Positions 1 through 9,195 are shown, counted from the stretch's first letter. The stretch: 64,000 nucleotides of DNA from Ardenticatenaceae bacterium (GCA_020634495.1 JACKBR010000024.1:12921-76920); one strand, 5' to 3'. Numbers and translations are program-made. The notes: generated from the sequence alone by a model not told the origin.

Positions 1-994
1 CCGCTGCTGGATCGCATGGAAACGATCACCATGCCCGGCTACATTGAAGAAGAAAAGGTGGCCATCGCCGATGGCTATTTGCTGCCCAAGCAGCTAGAAG
101 GGCACGGCATTGGCGACGTAGAAGTCAGTTTTGAAAAAGAGTCCTTGCAGCATCTGATTCGTTACTACACGCGCGAAGCGGGCGTGCGTAACCTGGAGCG
201 CAGCATCGGCTCCGTGGTGCGCAAAATTGCGGTGAAGGTCGCCGGCGGCGAAGCGGGCCCGTTCACCGTCACGCCCGATGAGATTACGGAGTATCTTGGC
301 CCGACGAAGTTCCGCTACGGCATTGCCGAGGAGCAGGATGAGATTGGCGTGGTGACCGGTCTGGCGGTGAACAGCTTTGGCGGCGACACGCTGCCCATCG
401 AGGTGAGCCTGAGCGAGGGCAACGGCAAAATCACCCTCACCGGCTCGCTGGGCGACGTCATGCGCGAATCGGCGCAGGCGGCACTAACCTATGCCCGGGC
501 CAACGCGCGGGCGCTCGGTCTGGAACCGACCATCTTCGACCAGGTGAACATCCACGTGCACGTGCCCGACGGCGCGACGCCGAAAGATGGCCCCAGCGCG
601 GGCATCAGCATGGCTACGGCGATTATCTCCGCCTTCACCCGCCGCCCCGTGCGCCGCGACGTGGCCATGACCGGCGAGGTGACACTGCGCGGCAAGGTGC
701 TGGCCATCGGCGGCCTCAAGTCGAAGACGATTGCCGCCACCGAGCGGGCATCCAAACGGTAATTTTGCCCAACGACAACGCCAAGGACATTCCCGAACTG
801 CCGGATTCGATCCGGGAAGAGCTGGAACTGATTCCGGTGAGCCACCTGGATGAGGTGCTGGCAATTGCCCTGCTGCCCGGCAGCGAAGCCCCGTTTGCGG
901 TGGCAAGCAGCAATGAAGGGCTGAACGTGCCCTGCCCAAAGCCTCCAGCGGCTCCGGCATCCCCCACTGCGCGCCGACAACAGCTAACCAATAA
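1..994 (+). CDS. lon: Lon protease, C-terminal part, frameshifted (5' end outside window)
   Basis: ATP-dependent cytosolic serine protease of protein quality control. The open frame starts before the window: PLLDRME, the end of the AAA+ module, is read from base 1. The alpha domain and the proteolytic domain follow. The catalytic Ser is at codon 595-597 in PKDGPSAG and the catalytic Lys at 718-720 in GGLKSK. Near 748 the frame breaks: the family reads ERAGI(K/Q)TV(I)LP, whereas here the frame stops at 760-762 and homology resumes one frame over at about 750 ([13 protein letters not shown]), continuing through [15 protein letters not shown]. That frame then runs through the terminator at 1016-1047, so a second indel near 930 is likely and the true stop is probably 985-994. 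Pseudogene or assembly error cannot be separated here. Confidence 0.9.
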
Positions 995-1015
995 ATTCAA
1001 TAAAACTCAATTCCA

Positions 1016-1047
1016 GCGCCGCTGCCTGTTTAGGCAGCGGCGCTTTT
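1016..1047 (+). terminator. Intrinsic terminator after lon
   Basis: A perfect 12-bp stem (1016-1027 with 1032-1043) with a GTTT tetraloop, followed by TTTTGTTTT. It marks the 3' end of the lon transcript. Confidence 0.92.
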
Positions 1048-1228
1048 GTTTTCGCTATTCAATCAAGCGAAAAAGAAAACTCTCAAATTATCAAAGAACT
1101 GAAAGTTTTATACCGCCTTGAGTTCGTGTTTGTTGTCAGAACAGGATGTTTATCCAGCATTGGCACAGCTTAACAGTACAGTAGTGTAATTAAGGCTATT
1201 TGCAAAATTAATTTGGAAGTGACCCAGA

Positions 1229-2786
1229 ATGGACTTAGTAACATCAAACGTTAACGTTTAAGATTGAGGCAGCTCTCAAGATATCGAACCCACTACACTT
1301 TTGAGCACTTTGTGAATTTCTGCGTAGTTTCAAAAGAATATCCTGATGATTTGATATCGAAATTAAGCTGGTGTGGCAATGACCTTCAACTGGATGGAAT
1401 TGCAATCCTTTAAATGGTGTATTAATTACACACAAGACGAGATTGATGATTTAGTCCTCATGAATAAGTATCTCAATGCAGAATTTATATTGTTCAGCCA
1501 AGTCCGGTAAGGGTTTGAAGGGTTCTGAAATCTCTAATATGTTTTTTGGAATCCGGGACTTGTTCGCAACTGAGCCCAAGCTCAAGGAAACGAGCTTCAA
1601 GCTAAGGAAGAGTTATTACGATATGTGTATTCAAAAGTAATTTCTTCAGGCATGAAATCCTAAAATTAAGCCTACTTTGTGACAACGGGAAAGTAGAAGA
1701 CGATCCGCAATTAAGCACGAATTGAAATGAAATTGAAACCTTGACGAACTTAATATTTTGATTCACCAATTTTTCGCCTGTTGACGCTAGAATGCTACAA
1801 GGCTTTTCAATGCAAAAAACGCACTTCTAAATCTATAACTTTGTTAACAAAGTTACAATTCCTGCAATGCCTAATGTGAAGGAATCATACTTGAGCTTTT
1901 AACTGCCTCTGATATCTTCAATTAATCACAGATGAAAGCGGCAATCCTATTGCGTGGTCTATTCTATGAGAATGTGCGTGATTATCAGAGATAATCCAGT
2001 CAATCAGGAAATAAACACACTCAAATCTGATTCAAAAGAGGCATCGTTTTATTCAATAACGGTGTGACTGTGTTGCTGATGATCCTCGGTTGCGGGAAAC
2101 AACTTTACGCTATCTGGTTTTCAAATAGTAAATGGCTGTCAGACAAGTCACGTATTATTCAATAACCGTGAATCGATTAGCGAAGATATTACAATACCAA
2201 TCAAGCTGATTGTCTGCCAGAAGATGATCTAAAGAATCAGGTAATTAAGGCTACTAATCGACAGACTGTTGTAAAACCGAAGAATTATCTGCACTTACAG
2301 ATTTCAAAAGCATCTAGAACAATACTATGCTGCAATTCCAGAAGAGCACAGACTCCATTACGAACGCCGGTCACAACAATACAGCAACCCCAGGCTTGAG
2401 AAATCCATAGTAAGTATTCCTATACAGATTCGTGCGTTTGCATCAATGTTTCTCGATAGGCACATCAAGTCAGTCGCTATTACGGCACTCTACTCAAAAA
2501 TGCCAAAACAGAATATTTATTGAAGGCCACTTTCCAGTCGCATATTACGTAAGTATATGCACTTTTAGGATTGAATACTATTTGCGTCGAAAAGAAATCG
2601 TGGATACTGACCATTCAAATATCATTTATTAAATGTGATTCGAATGAATGAGGTTGGTGCAAATATGCCTGCAATGACAGCAAACAAATTTGAGAATTAT
2701 TGTGGCAGACTTGTAGAAATCCTGCATGATGATGCCAAGTGCCAACAAGCAGTTAATAATGCCTGGAAATACTTGATATTGTACTA
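1229..2786 (+). pseudogene. AIPR-family abortive-infection protein, decayed by many indels
   Basis: No long frame is open, but joining the three frames recovers an AIPR (abortive infection phage resistance, PF10592-type) protein. From ATG 1229 (MDLVTSNVNV) come N-terminal pieces GNDLQLDGIA, TQDEIDDLVLMNKYL and a FIFVQSK-like stretch. Around 2050-2270 are the family hallmarks FNNGVTV, IVNGCQTSH, ITIPIKLI and VIKATNRQTVVKPE. Around 2330-2640 are YYAAIPEEHRLHYERRSQQY, SIPIQIRAFASMFLDR and RIEYYLRRKEI, and at 2645-2785 MNEVGANMPAMTANKFENY followed by NNAWKYLDIVLNGQYERD. The segment is AT-rich and lacks the ACGGCCGT octamer. Function would have been phage defence; it is not expressible as read. 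A heavily indel-bearing assembly segment is the alternative. Confidence 0.75.
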
Positions 2787-2819
2787 AACGGACAATATGA
2801 ACGAGACGCTGCGAAATAT

Positions 2820-3083
2820 TTGTCGGAAGCAGACCCGGCTTTTCAAAAAGAATATGACGCGCTTGAGGCGGGATTTTTACTATTCGATCAGTTAATGAAT
2901 GCCAGAAAAGAAGCTGGGCTTACTCAGGCTGACGTCGCTGAGAAAATGGGAACCAAAACGTCAGCTATTGCCAGATTAGAAGCTGGTGGTGGGAGTAATA
3001 AACATTCTCCTTCTGTGGCTACCCTGCGTAAATATGCTGAAGCGGTTGGCTGTCGGCTAGAAATTCGTTTGGTACGCCAATAG
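2820..3083 (+). CDS. XRE-family HTH antitoxin-like regulator
   Basis: 87 residues from a TTG at 2820. Residues about 22-60 form an HTH_3/XRE fold (ARKEAGLTQADVAEKMGT, then SAIARLE). The C-terminus, LRKYAEAVGCRLEIRLV, is typical of HigA-type antitoxins. The same frame is open upstream to about 2769 and reads ILDIVLNGQYERDAAKYL, which matches the C-terminus expected for the preceding AIPR gene, so the real start is uncertain. No toxin of the HigB type lies next to it; the next gene, 21 bases downstream, is UPF0158. It probably binds DNA near its own promoter. Confidence 0.7.
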   Translation: MSEADPAFQKEYDALEAGFLLFDQLMNARKEAGLTQADVAEKMGTKTSAIARLEAGGGSNKHSPSVATLRKYAEAVGCRLEIRLVRQ

Positions 3084-3104
3084 CAAATAAGTGAGAAATA
3101 GCTA

Positions 3105-3584
3105 ATGAACCCAATCATTCGGCTAAAAGATTTTGTAGAAGAGATGGAAGTCGTTAGCGATGAAATCAAGGTCTTCTTGAATATTCGCACTGGGGAATTT
3201 GCCACGCACTCCACTGAAGAACTTGGTGCTGCGGAAGTAGGTGCGGATTTGGAAAAATTTCCAGAGTGGCAGCGGGCAGTTATTCAACAAGCTGGCGAGG
3301 TGCTGTTCAGTGATGATTTTCGCGAACTGCCAACCAAATTTGAGATTCATGAATACAAGATCATGGAAAGTTTTTGCTATTCCGTCGAGGATGAGGCGTT
3401 GAGTCGCCGTTTGTTGAATGGCATCCGAGGGCGCGGCGCATTCAGATATTTCAAGGATGTTGTCTACGAATTTGGGATAGAAAAAGAGTGGTTTCAATTT
3501 CGTGAACAAGCATTCAAGGAAATTGCAATCGACTGGCTGGAAACCAATAACATTGCCTATACAGACGATAGCGAACCGAGTTAA
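3105..3584 (+). CDS. UPF0158 family protein
   Basis: 159 residues. The C-terminal half carries the family signature: SFCYSVEDEALSRRLLNGIR, GRGAFRYFKDVVYEFGIEKEW and FREQAFKEIAIDWLE. Length is typical for UPF0158 (PF03682), whose biochemical role is unknown. The ATG at 3105 follows the HTH gene by 21 bases and the next gene starts 15 bases downstream, so 2820-4012 looks like one small operon within the AT-rich island. Confidence 0.75.
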   Translation: MNPIIRLKDFVEEMEVVSDEIKVFLNIRTGEFATHSTEELGAAEVGADLEKFPEWQRAVIQQAGEVLFSDDFRELPTKFEIHEYKIMESFCYSVEDEALSRRLLNGIRGRGAFRYFKDVVYEFGIEKEWFQFREQAFKEIAIDWLETNNIAYTDDSEPS

Positions 3585-3598
3585 AGTGAGGTCTTAAA

Positions 3599-4012
3599 AT
3601 GGCAAAGAATCCAAAACGATGGGTTTATAGCCCCAAAAAAGCATCATCAAGTAAACCATCTGAAAGTGTAAAGGCAGAAGTAGAAACCAAAGCAAATGAG
3701 TTAATCGAATCTTTTCTCAAGCCAACATTCATAAAACCGCCGCCAGAAGATGACCGTTTCAATTATCTCGTAGATATCACATCAAAGTGGTACCGGAACT
3801 ATTTCTACTTTTGCAGCCGATACTGTAGTCCAGGAACAAATGCCATCTCACCGTATTTTGGTGATAAATTTGCCCGTCTTGAGTATGCAGGCGTTAATAG
3901 TTATAACCTGGCATTCATGAGACATACGGGTCAATGGCAGGAACTACATTTCGAGCTTAGCTTAGAAGAATGTCTTCAAGCTATTCAAAGTGAGCCATTT
4001 TTTCACCCATAG
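3599..4012 (+). CDS. Conserved hypothetical protein, 137 aa
   Basis: Basic, Lys/Ser-rich N-terminus (residues 1-40) followed by a compact aromatic region containing DITSKWYRNYFYFCSRY, NAISPYFGDKFARLEY and MRHTGQWQELHF, ending LEECLQAIQSEPFF. I recall similar sequences as uncharacterised proteins in cyanobacteria and Chloroflexota but cannot name a family. There is no signal peptide or membrane segment. It starts 15 bases after the UPF0158 gene and is probably co-transcribed with it. Confidence 0.6.
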   Translation: MAKNPKRWVYSPKKASSSKPSESVKAEVETKANELIESFLKPTFIKPPPEDDRFNYLVDITSKWYRNYFYFCSRYCSPGTNAISPYFGDKFARLEYAGVNSYNLAFMRHTGQWQELHFELSLEECLQAIQSEPFFHP

Positions 4013-4103
4013 CAAGCCCTCTGCTCCGTTGCGGTCTTCCTGAGTTGTTGTGATCGGTTTTTGACCATGCCATTCTTCTTCCTTGGGATCTGACCATTTT
4101 TTC

Positions 4104-4412
4104 TTACTCGGGTTTAGCAATTGTATGTGAAATGGAGAAGGTTTCAGGAAAACGGCCGATCACCGCATCCACCAACGCTTCCCCAATCGCCCAAAAGCTT
4201 TGTGTTGATTTGAGGTCAGTTCCCTGCCATCGCCACTGCCAGCGATCATTATCATCCAACCAAAGCACCAATCCTTGAGCCGATAGCTCATCCAAAATAA
4301 AGCCTATGTGCCGGAGAAAGGTGTAGGCGGCTACCTCAGCACTCGGAGGGCAGATCGGCATGGCACTAGAATTCCTGCACGGTGCAGATTTTGATACAAT
4401 TGGTTTTTTCAT
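4104..4412 (-). CDS. Hypothetical protein, 102 aa
   Basis: Minus-strand frame of 102 residues, divergent from the HTH gene at 4486. The middle, LSAQGLVLWLDDNDRWQWRWQGTDL, and the end, ALVDAVIGRFPETF, look like real protein rather than a shadow frame, and there is no competing plus-strand gene. No family recognised. The first 25 residues are low quality (MKKPIVSKSAPCRNSS...), so the true start may lie further in. Confidence 0.4.
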   Translation of the reverse strand: MKKPIVSKSAPCRNSSAMPICPPSAEVAAYTFLRHIGFILDELSAQGLVLWLDDNDRWQWRWQGTDLKSTQSFWAIGEALVDAVIGRFPETFSISHTIAKPE

Positions 4413-4441
4413 GACATCGTTTCTGGTTTATTTACATAGAT

Positions 4442-4463
4442 TTGCTGACTAATAAGTCAGCAA
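4442..4463. promoter_or_regulatory. Candidate operator palindrome in divergent gap
   Basis: Perfect 9-bp inverted repeat TTGCTGACT-AATA-AGTCAGCAA between the divergent 4104-4412 and 4486-4728 genes, 22 bases before the HTH start codon. Likely autoregulatory site of the HTH protein; inferred from position and symmetry only. Confidence 0.55.
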
Positions 4464-4485
4464 GTTGTATCAAAACCTTAATTAA

Positions 4486-4728
4486 ATGTCAACCACTGAA
4501 ACTAATTTTGACCCTATGCAAAGATTTGGTGAAAAGTTGCATACTCTGCGTATACAACGAGGTTTTACTTTGCGAGAATTAGCCGATTTGCTTGGCGTTC
4601 ACAATAGCCACGTTGCCAGAATTGAGAAAGGCAAAAAACCGTCAGTTGAGCTAATTCTAAAAATATCACGCTTATTTGATGTGCCTATTGATATTTTGAT
4701 GAAGGATGAATTAGAATTAGATGACTGA
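4486..4728 (+). CDS. Small XRE-family HTH regulator
   Basis: 80 residues that are almost entirely an HTH_3 domain: FGEKLHTLRIQRGFTLRELA, DLLGVHNSHVARIEKGKKPS, then ILKISRLFDVPIDILM. No ribosome-binding site is visible before ATG 4486, so translation may be leaderless or weak. It sits 31 bases before the TumE-like pair and is probably its transcriptional regulator or antitoxin; the palindrome at 4442-4463 is its likely target. Confidence 0.8.
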   Translation: MSTTETNFDPMQRFGEKLHTLRIQRGFTLRELADLLGVHNSHVARIEKGKKPSVELILKISRLFDVPIDILMKDELELDD

Positions 4729-4758
4729 TGAAACGCTTATCAAGTAAAGGATCAACTA

Positions 4759-5055
4759 ATGGCAAAAATAACAATCACAAAAGATAACCTGCTTAGTCTT
4801 GCAGAATTTAAGTCTTTACTGGAACAAGCGGAAACACGAAGTTCAACAATGGACTACATATTTCGCCTGCTGCGGGAATTAGTTTCTTTTGAAGAAAAAT
4901 TTAACATGGCTACCGATGTCTTTTATGCTCGTTTTATGCGTGGTGAAATAGGCGACGATTTGCCCTTCATTAAGTGGGCTGGTCGATATGAATTATATCT
5001 CGAAGCCAGACAAGAAATTGACAGTCAGTTAGCCGAAGTGCCTGTGGCAGTCTGA
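4759..5055 (+). CDS. Antitoxin-like partner of DUF6516/TumE-type toxin
   Basis: 98 residues, acidic and helical: DNLLSLAEFKSLLEQAETRS, DYIFRLLRELVSFEEKFNM, FMRGEIGDDLPFIKWAGRYE. There is no DNA-binding motif. Its stop overlaps the next start as TGATG, which implies translational coupling. Proteins of this shape commonly precede DUF6516 genes, so I infer an antitoxin or accessory role; no direct motif proves it. Confidence 0.6.
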   Translation: MAKITITKDNLLSLAEFKSLLEQAETRSSTMDYIFRLLRELVSFEEKFNMATDVFYARFMRGEIGDDLPFIKWAGRYELYLEARQEIDSQLAEVPVAV

Positions 5056-5435
5056 TGCTAAATCGGTATCTATATCGACTTTACGATACGATCATCTCTC
5101 GTGGTTATGTCGAAATTGAGCGTCTGGATTTCGATGAGTTGCCAGGTCGTCAAGGCATTATTGAAGGGCGGCTCAAATTTCACGATGGGTCGCTGCTTGA
5201 ATTTGATGAGGTTATCATCTTCCGCAATGAACAGATTGCGAAGTTGCGTTATGCCTACCATTATCAAAATGAATCGGGAGAGGTTATTTTCCGCTACGAT
5301 AATGCCCCACACTATCCAAACATCTTGACCTATCCTCACCATAAGCATGTTGGTTCTACCGTTGAGCCTACTCAAGTTCCCGATCTCAGCGATGTTCTCC
5401 GTGAAATTGAGCAGATGATTTTTAATAGTGATTGA
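5055..5435 (+). CDS. TumE/DUF6516-like toxin candidate
   Basis: 126 residues. The pattern GRLKFHDGSLLEFDEVIIF, KLRYAYHYQNESGEVIFRYD, NAPHYPNILTYPHHKHV matches the DUF6516 family, which includes TumE-type toxins; the paired histidines in PHYP and PHHKHV are the conserved features. It overlaps the upstream 98-residue gene by one base. With the HTH gene at 4486 this makes a probable three-gene toxin-antitoxin module. All three frames are intact, unlike the neighbouring AIPR remnant. Confidence 0.65.
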   Translation: MLNRYLYRLYDTIISRGYVEIERLDFDELPGRQGIIEGRLKFHDGSLLEFDEVIIFRNEQIAKLRYAYHYQNESGEVIFRYDNAPHYPNILTYPHHKHVGSTVEPTQVPDLSDVLREIEQMIFNSD

Positions 5436-5721
5436 ATTCCGAGTATGAAACCGCGCTCTCCAATCACCGTCTAACAGTGCTTTAACCTGACCGCGAGATC
5501 GATCTTCTTTGAAATTATTTGGTGATCCTCTGTGCTGTGGCTGGTCTTCAGACCGTGTCACTTTTGTCTCTTTGCCACTCGAATTGTGAATATTAACGAC
5601 AAACAGTTTGTTAGAATACGGCCGTTCCCCCTTCCACCCCCCAACTTGATCTATTGCAACGTTGCTCCCCCGCTCATCTGCTAAAATACGGGCAGCTTAA
5701 ATTAAATCCTGGAGAAAATAG

Positions 5722-6096
5722 ATGAGCGAACCAACCTATGGACTTGTTGAAAATTTAGCGGCGCTGCTGCCGGAAATCCCCCCGGAATCGATTGTGAGCC
5801 GCAAGGTGTACAGCGATGAGTTGCTGAAAGTCACCCTGTTTGGCTTTGCCGTCGGGGAAGAACTGACGGAGCATACGGCCGCTTTCCCCGCCACCCTCCA
5901 TTTTTTAAGTGGTGAAGCCACGTTGACCCTCGGTGAAGACACGTTTGCAGCCCAGGCGGGCACCTGGGTGCAGATGCCTGCTCATCTGCCGCACAGCGTT
6001 TTTGCCAAAACGGCCGTTACCATGCTCCTCACCCTCACCGTCACTAAAGATTATCCGCAGATTTCGCAGATTAGCGCAGATTTTTTTGCTTTTTAA
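5722..6096 (+). CDS. Small single-domain cupin protein
   Basis: 124 residues with one cupin barrel. Motif 1 is degenerate (GEELTEHTAAFPATLHFLSG, keeping His) and motif 2 reads GTWVQMPAHLPHSVFA. GGAGAAAATAG precedes ATG 5722. Such small cupins near NnrS-like genes are often linked to nitrosative or metal sensing, but the substrate cannot be read from sequence. The last 17 residues (KDYPQISQISADFFAF) are encoded by an intergenic CGCAGATT-type repeat that has run into the gene end, so the ancestral C-terminus was probably shorter. Confidence 0.75.
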   Translation: MSEPTYGLVENLAALLPEIPPESIVSRKVYSDELLKVTLFGFAVGEELTEHTAAFPATLHFLSGEATLTLGEDTFAAQAGTWVQMPAHLPHSVFAKTAVTMLLTLTVTKDYPQISQISADFFAF

Positions 6097-6126
6097 TCTC
6101 GCGCTATTGCGTTAATCTGCGGATAA
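6056..6126. repeat. CGCAGATT-type intergenic repeat
   Basis: Short imperfect units based on CGCAGATTNNCGCAGATT, with an inverted half (TTAATCTGCGGAT), overlapping the end of the cupin gene. The same family occurs at 7196-7262 and, in part, at 36080-36165. Confidence 0.6.
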
Positions 6127-6134
6127 ATCATTCA

Positions 6135-7207
6135 ATGAAATCTAAGCTTCCTCCAATCCAACTACCCATCATGGCAGCGGTGCTGGTTACGCTGCTGGCG
6201 GCGCTGTGGGCCGGGCTGATTCGCCTGGCTGGCAGTGGCCGCCTTGCAGCCGCTGCTGCCTTCGCTGCACGGCCCGCTGATGATCTCTGGCTTTTGGGCA
6301 CGCTGATTAGTTTGGAGCGGGCGGTGGCCTTAAATCTGGCAACGTTCACCAACGTCGGCCCCAGCTCAGCGGCATTGGCGCAATTTGCTGGTTATTGATT
6401 ACCTTTGCTGGTGGGGCAGTGGCTGCTGCTGTTTGGGGAGTGGGGTTAACGGCTGTCGTTTTCTACATCATCCGCCAGCACACCGCCAGCTATACCCCAA
6501 CAATGGGGCTGGGGGCGCTCTGTTGGCTGGTGGGCAACGCCCTGTGGCTGGGCGGTGGCCCATATTTCGCATCGTTTACTGGTGGGCGGGCTTTTTGGTA
6601 CTCACCATCGTCGGCGAGCGGCTGGAGCTGAGCTGCGTGGCCCGGCTTTCAGCCAACACGATACGACTGTTTGGAATCAGCCGTTACGCTCTTTCATAAT
6701 CGGACTGGTTGTGTGCTGCTGCAAGGCAGTCTGGGTACCTGGCTCATCGGCGGGCTTTGTGGCCCGGCGCTGTGGTTGAGCCGCTTCGACATTGCCTGCA
6801 CACCGTGCGCGCACTGGGCTGACGCGCTTTATTGCCGCAAACCTGCTGCTGGGCTATGGCTGTGCTGCTGGTGGCGGCATCACCGCCGGTGGGTGGGGGC
6901 AGGCGGTAGCCGGCCGCGCTACGATTTTATGCCGCACGCCGTCTTTGTCGGCTTTGTCTTTGCATGATTTTGCTCACGCTCCCCATCATCGTGCCCTCCA
7001 TCCTGCCCATTCAAATTCGTTTTCATCCCGTTTTGTATGGCCCGACGATTTTTTTGCACCTGGCGCCGCTGCTGCGGGCGTTGGGGACGTGGGCGGCTGG
7101 CAGCCGGTCGCGCCTGGGGCGGTCTGCTCAACGCGGTGGCCATTTTGTGGTTTATGGGGCAAATGGCTCATCTGGCGGCCACAGCCCAAAAAGTAGGACG
7201 CGGATAA
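6135..7207 (+). pseudogene. NnrS-like multi-pass membrane protein, frameshifted
   Basis: Fragments in three frames assemble into one polytopic protein of about 355 residues: LPIMAAVLVTLLAALWAGLI, FLGTLISLERAVALN, MGLGALCWLVGNALWL, WWAGFLVLTIVGERLELS, LTRFIAANLLLGY, then a FGHAPII-like stretch and RFHPVLY. The order and motifs (GTLISLERAVAL, GERLEL, FVGFVF followed by HAP) match membrane proteins related to NnrS of nitric-oxide metabolism. At least four single-base indels are needed, for example one T missing in the run near 6292. The frame ends with TAA 7205-7207. Next to a cupin and a YwiC-like gene, it suggests nitrogen-oxide stress functions. Confidence 0.65.
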
Positions 7208-7262
7208 ACGCAGATGACGCGGATAAAAAGATCAGCGTTCATCAGCGTTCATCCGCGTCCAA
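7196..7262. repeat. CGCGGATNAACGCAGAT-type intergenic repeat
   Basis: Direct and inverted short words (ACGCGGATAAACGCAGATGA and TCAGCGTTCATCAGCGTTCA) forming an imperfect hairpin between the NnrS-like and YwiC-like genes. Same family as 6056-6126. Confidence 0.6.
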
Positions 7263-7298
7263 ATTTTTCATTTTCCCAAGGATGACACACACGATAAA

Positions 7299-8104
7299 AT
7301 GAGCAGTATGACTGATTCACAACCGCAGGCCAAACGGCTATCCTTTCACCGCAAACAACTCATCCTCCCGCCGAACACGGTTCCTGGAGCTGGCTGCTTT
7401 GTACCCTTTTGGTGGGAACGGCCGTTGCCGAACAATCAATCTGCCCGTCTGGCTGGTGCTGCTGGGCGGATTGGCCGCCTTTTGCTGCGCCAACCGGCCA
7501 CCGTTCTGGCTGCGGGCACGGCAGGGCGTGGTCGCCGCAGCGATGAGCTGCTGGCGCTGCGCTTAATGCTGCTGCTGGGTGGGATTGTGCTGCTGTGTGG
7601 CATCGGGTTGCTGATGTACGGCCGTTTTGTGCTGATCTGGCTGGTGTTGCCCGCGCGCCATTGCTGCTGGTCTACGTGCAGGCAGCGCGCAGTCGCCAAA
7701 CCCGCACTGCCGTGCATTATGCAGCCGGCTGGCGCTGATGGCTCTGGCGGCGATGCTGGCAGCTACGGGCATGTCTAACCCGGTGGTGTGGTTGGTGTGG
7801 GCGTGATGGCAGCCCAAAATGTGCTGGGCGTTTTTTACGTCCGCCAGCGTATTGCTGCACGCATGAACGGCCGCTTAACCGCCGTTCGCTTTGTGAGTCA
7901 TGTGCTGGGGATGGTGTTGCGTGGGGGAATCTGCCGTAGCTGAGTTCATTCCCTGGCTGGCAATAAAGTGCCATTTGTCGGCTTTTTGCCGCGGGCCATC
8001 TGGCCGGGCAGCCCAGACCCGTTGGCAACATGAAAAGTTTGGCTTCCTGGAAGTGGGCGTGAACCATTGAGCGGCGCTTTCGTTGTTGCGGATACTTGCT
8101 TTGA
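7299..8104 (+). pseudogene. YwiC-like membrane protein, frameshifted
   Basis: Reads MTDSQPQAKRLSFHRKQLIL, with a PxEHGSW-like stretch expected next but broken. It continues LLLRQPATVL, GRGRRSDELLALRLMLLLGG, ATGMSNPVVWLVWV, MAAQNVLGVFYVRQRI, RFVSHVLGMVL and VANMKKFGFLEVGV when frames are joined. This is the order of the YwiC-like family (PF14256), about 260 residues, found beside NnrS-type and anaerobic nitrogen-metabolism genes. Several one-base deletions are required (for example near 7795 and 7930). Two ACGGCCGT copies (near 7419 and 7618) sit in frame, so the gene belongs to the native genome rather than the AT-rich island. Confidence 0.65.
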
Positions 8105-8159
8105 AGGAAGATTAAGTAGAACGCGAAGCTTTTACTCTGTAGCAGGGTCCACTCAAAGT

Positions 8160-8578
8160 TTACGTCGGCGCAAACGTCTCAACATCGCTATTCGCCAATT
8201 TACGAATTAACGGGCATCGGCTGTTAATAGTGGCAGAGATAGCTGTTGAGCCAAAGCTGCGTAACAGGCATCATATGCGGTTAGATCATATTGCACAGCC
8301 AATTAAAGGCTGGGCGCAGCAAATCGGCTGTGAAACCGTTTGCAAACGCAAAGCTTGTAAAGCAAGAATGTCCTGGCGAGCATTATCAAGTAGCGTAGCC
8401 AAATGGACGCATATATTTCCACAGGAATGTTGCCACTCTATAAAAAACAAATCTGGCACATAAAACCGGCTGGAGGGCCAGCAGTCAGTTCAGCAAAAAG
8501 GCGATGGGCAGCATCAGAACCGTCTTCATCTAAAAACAGCTTGATACCCACACTGGTATCGACTGTACAACTGCCCAT
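8160..8578 (-). pseudogene. PIN-domain (VapC/FitB-type) toxin, frameshifted
   Basis: From ATG at 8578 the minus strand reads MGSCTVDTSVGIKLFLDEDG, SDAAHRLFAELTAGPPAGF and, after frame changes, FYVPDLFF, a NILWKYMR-like stretch, NARQDILALQALRLQ, DLTAYDACYAALAQQLSLPL and TADARLIRKLANSD. The acidic residues of the PIN active site (D in VDTS, E/D in the centre, D in YDACY, D in TADA) are recognisable; it would be a ribonuclease toxin. The start overlaps the antitoxin stop as TAATG. Single-base deletions break the frame at about four places, so either the toxin is dead or the local sequence is wrong. Confidence 0.6.
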
Positions 8579-8829
8579 TACCGCCCCCTATCTTCCCGCA
8601 GCAAGGTCAAAGTGCATCATGGCGCTCCTGGCAGCAGTGATTAAAAGAACGGCGACGACGAATAGTTTCCAACAGCTCCGCCTGATTGTCATTATTCTCC
8701 TCCAAAGCACAAAAGTCCAACAGCGTAATAACTTCTGCACTCAGTGAACGATTCTTTGACTTTTGCCCGCTGCCGTAAAACCGATCATAAAGTATTTCAG
8801 GAACATTTCCGAACATGTAAGGTAGACAT
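8578..8829 (-). pseudogene. FitA-like ribbon-helix-helix antitoxin, frameshifted
   Basis: ATG at 8829 gives MSTLHVR, then with one extra A removed NVPEILYDR, KSKNRSLSAEVITLLD, and with another shift EENNDNQAELLETIRRRRSF and TLLREDRGR. This is the usual FitA/Arc-type antitoxin (N-terminal ribbon-helix-helix, basic Ser-Leu-rich helix, C-terminal toxin-binding tail). It precedes and overlaps the PIN gene by TAATG, the standard order. Confidence 0.6.
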
Positions 8830-9142
8830 ATCTCGCACCTTTTCAGCCTCAGCTCGGATATTTATTAGTAAACCCATTACTGCCAGTTGGTTGAAGCTGT
8901 ATAAACCATTGTAAACTGGCTGGTTGCGCAATGCAACACAAACCAACAAACTATCGACTGTGGTAACTCCTCACAACATCCGCGTAATCCGCTGCAAAAA
9001 TGTAGTGGTCAAGCACTTCTTGAATAAATTTTACCGCAAAAACGCGAAGATTTCTCTTTAATCTCTGTGGAAACTCTGTGGCTTTCTGTGAAATCCTGTG
9101 TAACTTGTTTTTGACCATAACAAATCCGCTGCAAAAACAACA
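8830..9142. repeat. Gap with CTCTGTGG-type repeat; no gene seen
   Basis: Between the FitA-like start and the tmRNA terminator I find no convincing gene. About 9035-9110 (AATCTCTGTGGAAACTCTGTGG and neighbours) belongs to the dispersed CTCTGTG family that also appears near 12.0, 17.0, 36.1 and 51.9 kb. Confidence 0.55.
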
Positions 9143-9187
9143 AAAAACCGGATTTTGAGCAAAATTCTGTCTCAAAATCCGGTTTTT
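9143..9187 (-). terminator. Intrinsic terminator of tmRNA
   Basis: A perfect 17-bp stem (9143-9159 with 9171-9187) and an 11-base loop. On the minus strand it ends in a T-run and lies nine bases after the tmRNA 3' CCA. Confidence 0.92.
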
Positions 9188-9195
9188 GCTTGAGG

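Noticed and set aside
748..765. Programmed frameshift in lon
   Set aside because: No slippery heptamer is present at the break (GAGCGGGCATCC); an indel is simpler, given similar breaks in neighbouring genes.
484..1000. Long minus-strand frames opposite lon
   Set aside because: Shadow frames of a GC-rich gene; the plus strand has clear Lon motifs.
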